Assembly: GCA_036345935.2 (NCBI GenBank)
Contig: JADWOT020000005.1
Span: 20,562,369-20,626,368 of the forward strand
Origin: Taenia hydatigena
Lineage: Eukaryota; Platyhelminthes; Cestoda; Cyclophyllidea; Taeniidae
DNA length: 64,000 nt
Direction: 5' to 3'
Numbering within the stretch: the stretch's first letter is position 1; each line of letters opens with the position of its first letter. A model generated the notes under the pieces. It was given only the letters and a program-made list of their open reading frames with translations, was not told the origin of the DNA and searched no databases. Both the position numbers and the translations under genes were made by a program. This document shows positions 50,133 to 62,766 of the stretch, one piece after another.

Positions 50133-50583
50133 TTTTGAACACTACTGTTTGATCTCATTCATTCATTCGATCATCAGTTTATACATTCACTCCTTCAATC
50201 ATCGAATCAAGCCAGCTTTCTCGTTGCCGTTTCCTTCTCATTTGCCTCTTTATTTGACAACTCTACGGGGAGGGGGCGGTGAAGCACAGTTGAATGCATA
50301 AAAGAATGAAAGACAAAATGGGATCCTGAAGACACATGCCCAACCCACCGCTGAAATGTGACAATCCAAATCCACTGGCCAGTTACTTACAAAGAATTCA
50401 GCGTCCAACTGCATATGTATTTTTGATGTCCAAATCCGCATGCTAATCCCTTTAATTTGCTCCTTCGTCCCCATCCTTCTCCTCCCTCTCCTTTTGCTCT
50501 CTGTTTACACACACATGATTGCTTATGTACACTGAAAGAAAAGCCTTTCATATTTGCCTCGTACTGTCACCACCTCATTCTTT

Positions 50584-50605
50584 CCTCCTCCTCCTCCTCC
50601 TCCTC
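50584..50605. repeat. (CCT)n trinucleotide repeat
   Basis: This is a short CTC/CCT run in the presumed abLIM 3' region. It creates shadow open frames on both strands. Confidence 0.8.
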
Positions 50606-50717
50606 TACTGTTATTACTTTGAGTTCTTCTTTTTCTTTTTTTTGCTAGAAAAGGAAAAAGAGAGAAGAATATCACGAAATTTGTGGGCACTCTAGATTGA
50701 TTTGAAGTAGAGAACTG

Positions 50718-50723
50718 AATAAA
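50718..50723 (+). terminator. Candidate poly(A) signal for the abLIM-like transcript
   Basis: AATAAA lies about 590 bp after the stop codon, a plausible 3' untranslated length. It is a single hexamer in A+T-rich sequence, so support is weak. Confidence 0.3.
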
Positions 50724-50739
50724 TATTCTCTTTCTAATT

Positions 50740-52351
50740 GCCACCGCTTTATTGGGGAAGGGGCAACAGGCTGCACGCGAAGAAAGGCTCCGCCTGTGCA
50801 CTTTGGCCGATCTTCACCTATTTCGGTCAAAATCTCCTAACGTTGCCACCTCCAGGGAAGTGGAAGGTCACCAATGTGAACGGTAGAAAGTCTTCGATGA
50901 CTACTTAAAGTGATGGCAATGATGACAGGTTGTCTGTGGTCTCCCTCTCTCCTCCCCTCCCGACTATTAGTTGACAGTCCAGATGTGGTCGTTTCCCAAA
51001 AGTATGAGAAAGTGGGGCGAAATGATTTCCGTAAAGATTCTTGATTTTAAATTTTAGATATTTCTTATTCTTAAATTCATGGTTCCCATTGCCTACTCCA
51101 TACTTGGTTCCCTACCGCCGCATCCATAAACCCGACCCAGCTGTTAACTGCCACCTATGGAATGCGCAAACTACCCCACATTCCGCACTTCACACGACCA
51201 CAAACTTTACTGGTGGACGGCTTTGCAAGGTTTATCCTGTTTAAGCATTTTTCTGCTACTGGCCCATTTTATTAGCTACTTGCTATCGCCAGCGTCCGTA
51301 GTTACCAGCATCTTTAGATATTGGTATCTGCGGATGGTACGCCTCCTTTGGCAAGCCAGTCGGTCAGGCCATGACCGCGCGTTGTCGCTGCAAGAACACG
51401 CACTGCCACTGTTACCCGTCCCTTTGAAAATGAATGACAGAGGGAGACTCAGCTCAATCGGCTTGCCGCATGCGCAGTGGCTGTAAGCACTGGCAGTGAG
51501 AAACGCTTCGAAAACGACGGTGAGCGTGAGCAAGCGACCGTCGTGATGTAGTCTGAGAGTCATTTAGTACTTCTCACCAAATCGCTTTATCTTCTTTCGT
51601 CCTCTTATTCGGCAGTGCTTAAAGAGTTTTTTGGGAACAATTCTTTTTTATTTTTGAGGGAACGGAAAGGACAAATAAACAAAATTTTCTCCTCTCTCTT
51701 GGTTTTTAGCTCCATTCTACCAATTTTCTACGCCATATTTCGAGGATTTATTCCTTCCAGGACACTGTTCTTTTGTCCTCGCCAAGAGACAAGCGCTTTT
51801 TTATGATTTGATCAACAGGAAGCAATGGGTCAAAAAACTGTGCTCCAAATCTCCAGGGTTTCTTGATAAAGGGAGACTGTATTTTACTTACAGCAACGGA
51901 AACAAATATTTCATTAACGAGAAAAGAGAATGACAAAAAATATTTGAGAATGGATTTCTATGAGGGAAAAAGGTGCCAATTCCATCAGATAACCGAAGAA
52001 AGTTGGAGGGGAGAATTTTGGACTCACCTTGGCCCAACGGTCGGAGATGGACAATGGAAGGTCGGTGAGACATCGTCAGGCTAATCGATACTGGAGCATC
52101 TTTACCGATTTCTGTGTAGTATTGGCCATTTCCAACCACCGTGTAACCACATATGAGTTGAGGTAGCCTAGCAGTAGTGATTCGACCATGTCTACCCTAC
52201 TGAGCTAAGCTGTCGAATTAGTGACGTGACAGGCGGTGGTGGAACACACCGTCTAGAAAAGATCATCCCATCGAGGAGTCAGTGAGAGGAATTAGCTCCA
52301 TGGAACACCATTTCTTTGTAGTGTGTGACTGTATTACTGCTGATGTCCTAG
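50740..52351. other. No gene recognised
   Basis: There are several short open frames on both strands (for example 51276-51563 on the minus strand), but none with paired splice signals or family motifs. A small exon of the gene that follows may be hidden here. Confidence 0.35.
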
Positions 52352-55300
52352 ACCAACTGCGGATTGACGTCAGAGGAGGAAGAAGTTTCAGAGAGGAAGA
52401 AACATCAACCGAGAAAAAGCAGTGCGGTGGCTATCTAGTAAGTGGACGCCACAAGGCAAGAATTTGCATGTCACCGAGCTTCAAGGACAATAATTTCATT
52501 TCCTATTGCATCTATACGCCGTGTGTTTGACATTTTTGAGTGGCTGACTGACTGAACCTTTTCTATTTCAATCAATGAGAAAATCAGTTCTTGGTGGAGT
52601 TTTGTGGCCTTTCCTTTAACCAAGTCGCCTTTAATGTTTTTTCCGAACCCTTCCAACACTAAAACTAGATGGTGGAGAAGAATGTTTTCTTTTCGCAGAA
52701 TCCGTTCAATTACCCAAGTCTAAAAAGCGATCACGATGACAATTTTATTCTCACAAGGCTGCACAGCTCACGATCTTCCACCTCATCCCAAAATTTTTGC
52801 TGTGAGATTTGCGGCCCATTTGGGTTGGAGGAGGAAGGGAGCTAAGAAGAGAAAAAGGGAAAAGGCGAGAAACTGTTCTACATTTATTTCACTTCTCCTC
52901 CTCCTTGGCTTTTTACCCCTTCAGCAGTCCCACGATCACAGTGAGCCAGTGCTTTGGCACCTCACATATTGCATAATCCCTCTTTGCAAAATTACCTTCA
53001 TCTAGAAATGACAAAACAGGCTGTTCTACTGTAACCACTGCTTCTACGGACCGATTCAGTCCATCGATGAGGTGTGTTCCATGGCTTTAGGGTTAGCGGC
53101 ACATTTAAATATGCAGCTATTCAAATGCCACGCTGTTAAGTTTCCATTTATCACGTTTGGGAGGGGGAAGAGGGGGAGGGACTGGATTCTACTTTTGTTC
53201 TTCTGTAGTGGTGCCACAATAACATCCAGTGGAATGTCGCCATAACAAAACAAATATTCCTACCTACTAGTTTATTATTCCTCATTTCTCAATCCTTACG
53301 TCTATTTTTACCACAAAAGAAGATGGAATCATGCAGTGATACACCCAAATCTGTGTGACCTCGATGCAGACCACCACATATGGTAACACTGGGCCTCACA
53401 GATGACCTCGGAAGTTATACTGCAAATAAGCCCTCCATAAATCTGCCCTGTCTATTATCGACGATTTTCAGTGATTAGAGGAACTTTGAAAAGAATGAAA
53501 GCAAGAAATTGGAAATTTCGAAGTTCTCAAAACCTCCAATCTTGAGAATTATTAGGTTGGAGAGCCCTTAAGAGGGATCTGAGCAGCTCTAGTCTTCTAC
53601 GAAGTGGATCACTAGAAGAAATACTCACAGGGCCTTAGACATAACTGCTTCCAAAAGTGAGATACATCATTCCTCACCTCCTGAAGAAGGTGACGCAGTC
53701 AATCGATTGGTAGGTGTGTTCCTTCACTACATTCCGTACCTCCTCCAATGTGATAAGGATCTTTTAGAGGACTCCTTCCAAACGCCCTACTTTTTTCATT
53801 CGCTTTCTCTGTTTATGATTACAGCCTTCTAAAAGGTGTGGAGAGAACCCTGAATCCCTCCAACAAGTTCGTACACAATGCATTCAGCCTCTGTCAAATT
53901 GACGCCAAGACGACAAATGGAGAGGGGAGTGGATTTATCAAACGGAAGTCGAGGTATCCTTCCTCCTTTATGGGTTAATTAAAATCTGCGATACCTCTTG
54001 AGAAAATACTCTGAGTCCACCTGCAGGTAACGGGATAGGTCTCGCCTATGCAAAAATGGAGAAACGAAAAGTACTGCTCCCGACTTTTTGGTGGTCTTCT
54101 ATGCGCCGTCTGGGTTGGTGTGGCAGTGTCCAGATGGATCACCCAAGATAATGTTCAAAAGAGAGGACGAGAGTGAGGATGGCCTGTTTAAGCTATCAAT
54201 TTATCAGAGCGGGCCTTTCAACTTTGCTATCCCTCGATTCTGGGGATCATCAAGAAGATGCAGTGGGCCTTCTGTAAATAGCACGCCTTGTGACGCCTTC
54301 TCTGGATTGGTAGAAATTTAAATATTTGCACAGGATAGATCGGAGCAGCTATATAATCAAAAGGATGCTGCTGAATAGTCAAGTCAACGAAACATCCGCA
54401 TCTGGCGTAAAGTCTTCGACCTCTCCCATAGAAACGCATGATAATAGGTCACATGTAATGTGATAACTCTCACAAGGCAATTTACCGAAGGTGTTATGAA
54501 ATCTTGGCATTTCCAAGGGGCAGACAAGTCTTAGAAGGCCACATAGAGTTGTCGCAGCCTCTGAAGCTTCTCTGGGCGAAGCAAAATTCTTAAAGGTATG
54601 TATAGCGAATAACAAATTGACTTCAAAGGCTGCCACCTTGCTTTTCGCTTCATTTTTGTTAGAATATAAAAAGGCTGTATTGTTAAATTCTCCATCATCG
54701 GGTGACTTGTAATGCGAGACAGAGAGGTAGAGAGTTTTATATAGCAACGTTAAGGGAACAAATGTCCCATTGTTCATCTTTAGTCCAACTTTGTGCGCGA
54801 ATGGGTGGGTGGGAGTTGTGCTGGGCCTTAGACACAATTGTTCAAAGTGTCACGTGTACAGTTGCCAACTTCCGCGGAAGTGACCAAGGCCGAAAAATAA
54901 ATTAGAAGCCCCTCCACTTCTTTAAGGGCAACTTCAAACCCTCTGCCACACTTAGAGATTGGGAGAGGGGCACCGCCTCTCTGTGTTCTTTGGCAGTAGA
55001 CAATCACAGAAAAGAACAGGCGACGACAGGCAAGGGTAGAGGTGTGGTCGAAATATCGGCGATGAAGGGACGTTATTGACCTCCAAAGACGAGATTACAT
55101 ACCTACCAAACTTGTGTTACGGCTCGTTAAAAAACTTTCCTAATTTCTCCTACTTTAAAAAAGGAAAAATCCACCCTAGAAAAAATATTGAAATTGGGAT
55201 ATTTTGTCCATTTTCCAATTTAGATGTTCTCTTAAAAGAAGAGCAATGCATATTTTTGAAAGTGCAACCATAATGCTTTCCCCTTAAAGTAAATTAAAAT

Positions 55301-56040
55301 GGTGAGAAAAATTAAGGAGAGGGAGGAGATTGCCAGAGCAGTAAGCAACGTGGCCGGACTGAGGAGGGACGCGATCAGCGTTGCGTGGATGCACTTTGGC
55401 AGCTGGAAAGTGCACTTTTACGAGGGCAAAGGAAGGTCGACTTTCAAGTTTTTTGGCAAATGCTGAACCAAAGGAAAATGGATTGTCGTTGCTTCACTGA
55501 ACGGTCCCACTTTCCTTTCCACTTTTCTCACCCGTCACCTCTTTTGTCGACTGAGAAGAGGTTTTGAAATGCACTTAGGAACAGGTTAAAGTTAGTCTGC
55601 TGTTAAAATTCAATCAGTAAATCTTTCAGTTTCTTTTTTTTTTAAATTTATCTTTGTTTTATTGTACAATGTAAATGGGCGTTTTTTCAGGTCACCTCCA
55701 CATGAACCGTCAAAATCTCCGCAGCTCGAAGCCTTCTTCCACAGAAGTTCTCCTCAATTCTTTTATAAAGAAGCGGAAGACAAGGCAAAAATAAACATTA
55801 CTAGGATGGAAAATGCAGGGTTTTAGATAAATTTAACCTTTGCTTCCTTCATATTTCCTACTAATGGGAGGAGTGGATGCGCAGAGACCTCCCCTGATGG
55901 GTAGAGACAAAAATCCGGGAGTTAAAGCGGCTTCAAGCGGTTCTCTCTTCGATTCTGCACTTTCACAGCGGCACAAAATAAGTAACTATACCAGCTTTGA
56001 TGGTAGAGATAATTTCGCCGGAGGCTTCATGATCGTCTAG
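52352..56040 (+). CDS. Unidentified multi-exon gene (exon-like segments)
   Basis: A series of plus-strand open segments lies next to acceptor and donor signals and has protein-like translations. 52352-52437: TSEEEEVSERKK, donor GTAAGT. About 52700-52800: begins NPFNYPSLKS after TTCGCAG, donor GTGAGA. 53006-53071: TCTAG acceptor, donor GTGTGT. 53825-53953: begins LLKGVERTLNPSNK after ATTACAG, donor GTATCC. About 54031-54320: contains VVFYAPSGLVWQCPDG, donor GTAGAA. About 55342-55432: contains CVDALWQLESALLRGQRK. About 55691-55824: begins SPPHEPSKSPQLEAFF after TTTTCAG. About 55885-56040: ends NFAGGFMIV and a TAG stop. Segments 53006-53071 and 53825-53953 join in phase; other joints are unresolved. 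I recognise no family. Several exons are probably real, but the overall model is weak. Confidence 0.4.
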
Positions 56041-57506
56041 GCAGGAAAGCTGTGCGGTTACGTTGACATCGCTGCCCTGACTTTGAGTCAAAGCCTTGAT
56101 GTCACACCAACTTGTTCATATTTGGTCTGATCGACCAACATCGCAAAATTGGCACCAGATTTGCTTTGTTTTGAAGTGATCGACTTAACAAATGGCTAAA
56201 AATTCACCCCAAGATTTACAGATGGTCGTAAAATCAGAGCGCAGGATAGGCAGAAGTATTTACAACTTGTTAATGCCACAGACGCTACCTTGATTGGGTA
56301 CAACAAGCATTTTCTGTCGCATCTGTCGATTTACCCTTCCAACTGTTTTCACGCGTAAAAGTCTCCAGTACAATCACCTTCCGGAGGATGCTCAGTTTAT
56401 CCCCTGGCGCTATATGCCATCTCCGATAAACAACCAATAAAACGAAGGCCTCCTTCAAACAAAGAATGCGTAATTTATTGACCCCGAGTCATCTCGGAAT
56501 ATGGGATGTGACGCAGAGGTGAGTGAACAATTATCCCTTTCTTTACTGGGGAGGCAGGAATTGCGGAGATAGAAGGGTGTCACGCTCAACGCTTTTCATT
56601 GGTCGCATGGAAGTCAGTGCACGTAAATCACACCACTGACTGTAAAAGCGTCCGTGAATAGTTGGTGTTTCGAAGAGCCGATGTTCTGAAGTACTCCTTC
56701 GTCTGCAATCATTCTTCTGGTTTCCATTTTAAGCGGCTTCGGTTTTTATAACTGTAGTGACCATTGTCTTCGAAGCAAGTGAAATTACCTTACCAACCCT
56801 TCTCTGTGGTACATATCAAGTTTCTGGTCCCCTTTGAACCACTGGACTTAATTCTCTCCGTCCCGAACCCGCCACCTGGAAGGCCACAGGCATAAAGCAA
56901 TCACAACAGCTTTAAGAAAGAGGCCAAATGAAAGACAAAATATGCCGCTCAAAAAATTGCCACACTCTAATCCTTTCCCTGTTTACGGGGAAAAAAACTT
57001 GACTGCACCAAATTGGGGCCATAAAAAGAATCGAGCGGAATTGGGAATAAAAGGTTAGAACGGAAGCTATTTTATTTTCTGTCGCAGGGCAGTCCATTCA
57101 CTGTGGACTCATAAACAAGTGAAAAAATATTATTTATCTGCATTTTTCTTGCAAAAAGCGACACACTAAATAGAATAAATTTTAAAATTATTTTGGGTCT
57201 TAAGATATATTGAAAACATGGACAAGACCGAGTAATTATGGAGAAATTTAAACGGCCCTCTTAGGTATTAGGGCAATGGAGACAATGTTTAAACCACACA
57301 ATCTAGAGTGACCATGGGTTCGTGCTTGGAGTGCGGTCAGGCTCCAAGAGGGACCGGAGTGTAGAAGGTGTTGGAAAAGTGGGGAGCAGTACAGAATGCA
57401 ATCGCTTTGACACACAAAAACTCGTGTAATTTGAACAATTCGCGGGTAATTGTCAAGGTAATTAGAACAAAAACTCTTAAAACACACACACTTTGTATGT
57501 CTGCAG
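56041..57506. other. No gene recognised
   Basis: No convincing exon or RNA gene is seen. It would be intergenic or 3' flank if the preceding gene ends at 56040, or intron if it continues to 57507-58303. Confidence 0.35.
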
Positions 57507-58303
57507 ATCCTCTCTTGGTGGGTGATCAGCTCCAAAGGGAAACCATAATGTCGGCTTTGGAGAGGTAAAGAGCGGTCCTGAGTACTACTAATTCGGCACA
57601 GAATATCGAGTAAGTTGTAGAGCCTGCGATATTGCGAATTCAATTAAAAAGGCGTAAAAACTCTTGGGGTGACTTTACCAAAGATGGAGGACTATGTTCT
57701 CTTACCTAGGTAGTCGCAATAAACCGTTGATTCCTGAGCGACAACTGGCTACTATGATTCGTATTATTAGGACTGATCGGCAAGTCCGGTAGGTGATTAG
57801 CCTTCTTCTCTGCATTTTGAAGAATCTTTGCTTGTATGGAGACAGCCCTCCTGGGTCGTTCCACCACGGAAGAAGGTTTTCGGTCTGTCCTTTGGCGTGC
57901 TGGGTATTTATAGCCACGAATGACTGACAATGAATTTAAAAGGATCCTAAAACCTAAGAAGCTCTAAAGTTCCAGGTTTATTAGAGCGATAGTAAACAAG
58001 TTATTTTGGTGAGTATTTACAGCCTATTATGAAGAACAATTACGGAAGGGAACATGAAAAATGAGAGTGATTTCCAAAAAAGGGTTACGCGGTGTTTGGC
58101 GGTACCTTGAGGAATTCAAAGAATGGATTACCTGTTAGTGCCTGTTGGCGGCACCATTACAGTCTGCCGCGCCGCCATTCTCAGAGTTTTCGTCCAACCT
58201 TATGGACAGATCATTTAAATCACAGGGGTTTTACAGCTTTGCAGAGGAACTGCGGCAGGTTAGTTCTGCGGTGTTTGGAAGGCTGAGTGAGCAACTCACT
58301 TAG
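57507..58303 (+). CDS. Two further exon-like segments, unknown gene
   Basis: The segment 57507-57564 is a 58-nt open stretch between TCTGCAG and GTAAAG (translation DPLLVGDQLQRETIMSALE). The segment 58163-58303 follows ATTACAG, is open for 46 codons and ends in TAG (it includes FKSQGFYSFAEELRQ and ends EQLT). A GTTAGT donor inside the second offers an alternative end. The phases of the two do not join directly, so another exon would be needed between them. No family is recognised. Confidence 0.3.
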
Positions 58304-58342
58304 AGTTTAGGTCAACAGACCTGATATTGCTAACAAACGGAT

Positions 58343-58590
58343 GCAAGAGAGATGGACAGATGGACGACTGGATGAATGGACGAATAGATACAGGATGGAT
58401 GGAGTGATGAGTGGGTGGATGGGTTAATGGGCGAATTGATGTATTGACAAATGAGTGGATGTATGACTTGATGGAAGGATAGAGGAATGGAAGTTGAATG
58501 GATGGATAGAGAGATGAACAGAAGCGGGATGGATGGATGGATAGGTGGATGTGTAGGTAGGTGGAGGAATGAGTGGATGGACAAAGGGAT
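58343..58590. repeat. Degenerate GATG/GGAT tetranucleotide satellite
   Basis: Repeated GGATG, GATGGA and GAATGGA units fill this interval. Minus-strand frames through it read as Ile-His-Pro-Ser repeats and are artefacts. Confidence 0.85.
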
Positions 58591-59454
58591 GAAAAGATGG
58601 GTGAGTGCAAGATAAAGTGGACCTTTACGGAATAAATGGCAAAAATGAGAAGTCGCAGTCACTGATTTGAAATTTTATTTGCCATATTTAAACTTCACGG
58701 TCTGAGGGGAGAATCCGTTTGATTTCCTTTCTATACTTTGCTTTAAATGAATAGAAGCTATATCTATGCCTTTGGCAAAAATGCCAGCTAGCACTATCAA
58801 ATAGTCTATTTAACTTATAAAACGAACAACACTTTTATAAATAAATTTGTCTTGAGTTTTAAAGTTGGCAATCAGAGTGTGTGCGGAAAGTAGTCCTTCC
58901 TTCTGTCTTCGAGATGAAGGGTAAGTAATCCACCCATGTATCCGCTACCAATGTATGATCCATTGGATTCGTCGCTAAAATTGATCGCTGTGCCACAGCA
59001 GCGGAGTTGGATCAAGCATGATTCGTGAGCCGGACTATCTCTGGTCTCAGAGCCTACAGTGTTTCGCCGTGTCCTCACCCTCCTCCTCTCGCCTTAAATG
59101 CCACCTGCACTCACCTCTTATCGAAGTTACCAAGGCACCTGAGATTACAACATAGAGATAGAGCGAAAATGTGCGCACTGTACCGCTAATGTGACACCAG
59201 TGTCTCTAAATGCCTTCATTTAGGCCTCCAAAGAATGGCACAAACATATATACGCACACACTCCCAAAAAGTTCTCTTTAACTGGCACCGAACCTTTTCT
59301 CCGTGCTGTGTGCTGCATCAACGTACGACCTTTTCTCGATCAATTGGTGTACTGTAAATATTGTTTGAGGTCATGCACACTTCGCTAAGCAATCAAACTT
59401 CCGTCCAAGAGTTAGAGAAGGAATAAAGGTTGGTGATAGTGAGGGCTACACGAG

Positions 59455-59612
59455 CAGATGGATAGATGGATGGATGGATGGTCTACGGGATGGATGGATG
59501 CAGGATGGATGGGTAGATGGATACGGGATAAAGTGCAGATTGGAGGAAGAGATGGATAGATACAGAACAGATAGATGCAGAATGGATGAGTAGAGGAGTG
59601 GATGGAGGGGTA
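59455..59612. repeat. Second GATG/GGAT tetranucleotide satellite
   Basis: This has the same repeat type as 58343-58590 (GATGGATGGATGG with GATAGATG variants), about 900 bp away. It makes a spurious minus-strand open frame. Confidence 0.85.
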
Positions 59613-59791
59613 TTTAGTTACTACAAAGTGACACAAAATTTGACTTTGTCAGCATAGTTTGTGTCACTCAGAAAAGTTGTAAGGACTTTTTAAGTGCACC
59701 CATCAAACTTGGGAATCAGTAACGAAGTCAAATCTCCATTTTGTCCCATTCCAACATCCTACCGGAGGGCAATTAAGAGGAAAAGCCTAAC

Positions 59792-60018
59792 CAGGGCAGC
59801 GGAGCCATGAAACCGCCGTACGTTCGGCTTGACAGCATTTACAAAACGGCTTGCAAAAGTGCAGCATTGCTCCCACGTCATTTAATTTACGACATGATGA
59901 TGAACACGTGGAATGGCGTAGCGGAACGTACTTTCCATAAAGTGGAGGAAGATCTTCGCATCTGATTTCGTGCACCCCAAAGCCCAACGGTACGGAAAAC
60001 CTCAAATCGCAGTTTGGA
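59792..60018 (-). CDS. Exon with a cystine-knot (CTCK-like) domain
   Basis: The minus-strand exon follows a CTCTTTAG acceptor (ending at 60019) and stops at a GTTAGG donor (from 59791). It holds 75 codons and is open throughout. The translation carries the spacing of a secreted C-terminal cystine knot: C-D-L-R-F-S-V, then E-I-R-C, then C-S-S-S-C (the C-x3-C of the knot ring), 16 residues, C-K-C-C-Q, 11 residues and L-R-C-P-G. The C-x-C-C plus downstream L-x-C-x-G pattern matches norrin, bursicon, gremlin, mucin and slit-type knots. One extra Cys (H-F-C-K-P-F) and a long second loop are unusual. The final C-x-C piece and the signal peptide would lie in other exons, which I did not find. The subfamily cannot be assigned. 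Confidence 0.55.
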
Positions 60019-62036
60019 CTAAAGAGGGTGAAGTTGGCTTTTCCGACCCTCCTCATCTTCCCACCTTGCATTTCACCGACATTCCTTCTCCATAGTACAG
60101 TCACAAGCCGTTCCCAATTTACGAAATCCCACTTCTCTCATTTCTCATAAAAGAGGTTTACTACCTCCTCTTCCAGCAAGTCGAGGTATCTATTTAACTG
60201 CCCAAAAAACACTTTTATTGAGGTGGAATTATTTTGCCTCTCTGACACTTGGCAATGCAGCCCAGTGATGAATTAGTCACGAAGAATTTCCAGTCAGCAG
60301 TTTCTTCTCTCTCTCAGGCGGAAGTAATTTATTTTGTAATGAATTATTAATCCACTGACGGAACCATATTATCCGGTTTCTCGCATTGCTTTCTTTCGAT
60401 AACCTACAGCCTCTAGTTGGTCCTCCAACCTCTCCAAAAATGTTCTACATTTTGAGGAATAGGAAGAGGTGGACGAAGTGGAGGCCAAAAAGTGATTAGA
60501 GCCGAGGAATTGTAAGTCATTTCTAATTAACATTTAGGGGGTTATAGTGGTTCACCTAGGCAACTCTATTAATTATTAATGCATGCTGCATAATACGCTA
60601 TTCAGTGCCGACGGGGATAATTAGTTCGTTGCCCTGCGTCAGCCCCTCGCGCGTGGGAGTTCAAAGGGGCTGAAGTCGGGCGCCAACGTCTGGGTGTGGA
60701 GCCTCGTGTTGCGACAAAAGTGAGGCGGACTCGCATGATTACACCTCAGGGGCATTGCAGAGCGCTAATATTATATAGCATTCATAATATATATGCCTTT
60801 CTTTTGTCTTCCTCTTCCTGAAAATGATATTTCATATTTCTATATTTTTCACCACCCATAAAATTCCACACTTCTGATTAAAAAATAAGCAATTTAACTG
60901 TTTGACCAGCTAGGATTCCACTCTTAATTAGCAGAAGAATTCAGCGGATGACTATTTTGAAAAGAAATTAAGAAAACTAGCCAAATGGTACTTGCGGCCA
61001 CTAGGAAAGATTATAAAAGTGCCCTTTGTTATGGCCTATCCTCAAAGTTAATATTTGTCCCACGAGTTTGACTTAGAAACACTAAACTTTTCCGTCTATA
61101 TCTTCTATAAGAAAATTTTTTTGCATTTTATCACGTTCGAGTTGCATTAACATTGACCCAAATGCGTTTTGGATCTGCACAGATTTAAGAGTTGAGGCCT
61201 TTGGGAGCCTCAAAACTAGGGAACGGGTAGTAGAGGCGAGAGCTCAACCAATGTCTCCTTAATAATTGCAAAACACCCTAAGGCAGACACTAGAAAACCA
61301 CCCACCCAACTTCTTCAGGAATCTCTATGATAATATACAGCCACACGAGAATTTCACTGCCACTTCTGGGAGTTTCACCCATCCGCGAAACGCTGCACGT
61401 TATTTGGACGCTATCTAACAAATTTGACAAGAACTTGGCTAGACCCAGTAGTAAAGAAGGCAAGCTTTAATCAAGTCAATCAGGTTTTGCTGGCATTGGG
61501 TGGGATGAGGTGGGCAAAGGAGGGCTGGGCTTGGTGGGCTGGGGTGGATCTGCAGTGCGGCGTAAGGTGGAAGGAGAGGGGCCAACAACTGACGCCTCTC
61601 TGCCTACACTGCATGACGTATGCACATGGGCGATTGCACGCAACAGGTTTTTAAACAAACCACCCCTGATCTCGCCTGTTTTTTTCCTGAAAATGCCTCA
61701 AAAATCTACAGTATTTGACTAAAAAACTCACACAAATAGTAGTTTGGGAAAATTAGCTAGTACATTCCTAAATTTTATCTTCTAATAAATAAATAAATAA
61801 ACATTGCAAAACTATAATGCCACCGACTTTGAGGAAGACACCAATTAAAATCGGACGTCTTCAAATTTAAAATTTGGTCCAAGTGCGTGACTTAGCAAAT
61901 CACTGGATGAGCAAATCACAGACAGTGTGACACTTATGAACACCCACTCAATTACTATTTCAGCCACTCTGGCAGGGGCTTCGTCTAGCTGGGTTAGGGG
62001 AATGGGCGATGTGCTTTTGTGCTGACCTTGATAGCC
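60019..62036. other. No gene recognised
   Basis: This is A+T-rich sequence with short frames only. If the cystine-knot exon is real, its upstream exon with signal peptide should lie here or further right on the minus strand, but none could be supported. Confidence 0.35.
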
Positions 62037-62481
62037 CTAAGGTGGCGGCATTAGCAAGCAAGAGCAGCCGCAAACGGCTTCAGAGTTCTTTGATAGACTT
62101 TTATAGACCTTTAGAACGCCTTTTGTGAGGTAATGGTTGAATGTAGGGTGGGGAGCGAATTGACTAATTGGAAGGAGGTCGAACCTATCGAGGACATCTT
62201 TGTGTTCTGCAGGAATGTCCTTCACCACTAGGGCGCCATCAGATAGGACAATTTGAAAGCGTCCACTATGGAGATGCACTTTCTCTTTGCACTCATGAAG
62301 CTGAATTTTATTCTTTTTCTCTTCCAACGTCTTCAGGAAGGTCTCGTGCTCGTGAGCATGCTTCATCATGTCTTTATTGTTGACGCAAATACAGAAATTG
62401 AGGGCATATAAACCATAAGATGATAGTAGGGCTTGATAATTTTCTTCCTTTAGCATCTCCCTTCCCACAGTCTGACTATCC
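62037..62481 (-). CDS. Exon-like open frame, possible end of a DH-PH-type protein
   Basis: An acceptor (TTACCTGCAG, ending at 62482) opens a frame of 147 codons that ends in TAG at 62037-62039. The first part is helical and charged (HEHETFLKTLEEKKNKIQ). The second includes HLHSGRFQIVLSDGALVVKD, with the strand-like alternation seen at the start of pleckstrin-homology domains after a RhoGEF helix. That resemblance is a weak impression, not a family match. The end may be a donor rather than the stop. An open frame at 62584-62766 on the same strand may be the preceding exon but has no clear motif. Confidence 0.35.
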
Positions 62482-62766
62482 CTGCAGGTAATAAGTCATT
62501 AACAGAGATCAACCTCTCTTCAGTACAAGTCAATGAACACCCCAAAGGTGTGCAAACTATTTCTCACTTAGAAACAGATGGGATCACGAGAACTGACCAA
62601 TCAGTGAGCAGAAAGCTTCATTCCCCGTTTTGCGTGGCACAGTGACACTCCGTGTGGTATGCCACCTAATATACCCAAGCAAGGAATTTATTGCATAGCT
62701 CAAGATGAAAGATGAGTACTGTCGCACTTCTCCGATGCGAATCCCATCTTTTTCTGGTATCAGCAT

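Noticed and set aside
54379..54837. 152-codon minus-strand open frame
   Set aside because: Its length is noticeable, but it has no family motif or splice context, and it lies beside plus-strand exon-like segments. A frame of this length can occur by chance in 64 kb, so it was kept only as a note.
57248..57643. 131-codon minus-strand open frame
   Set aside because: Its composition is unlike a folded protein, and it overlaps the plus-strand exon-like segment 57507-57564. No supporting signals.
58296..58662. Minus-strand frames reading Ile-His-Pro-Ser repeats (also 59412-59636)
   Set aside because: They are produced entirely by the GATG tetranucleotide satellites.
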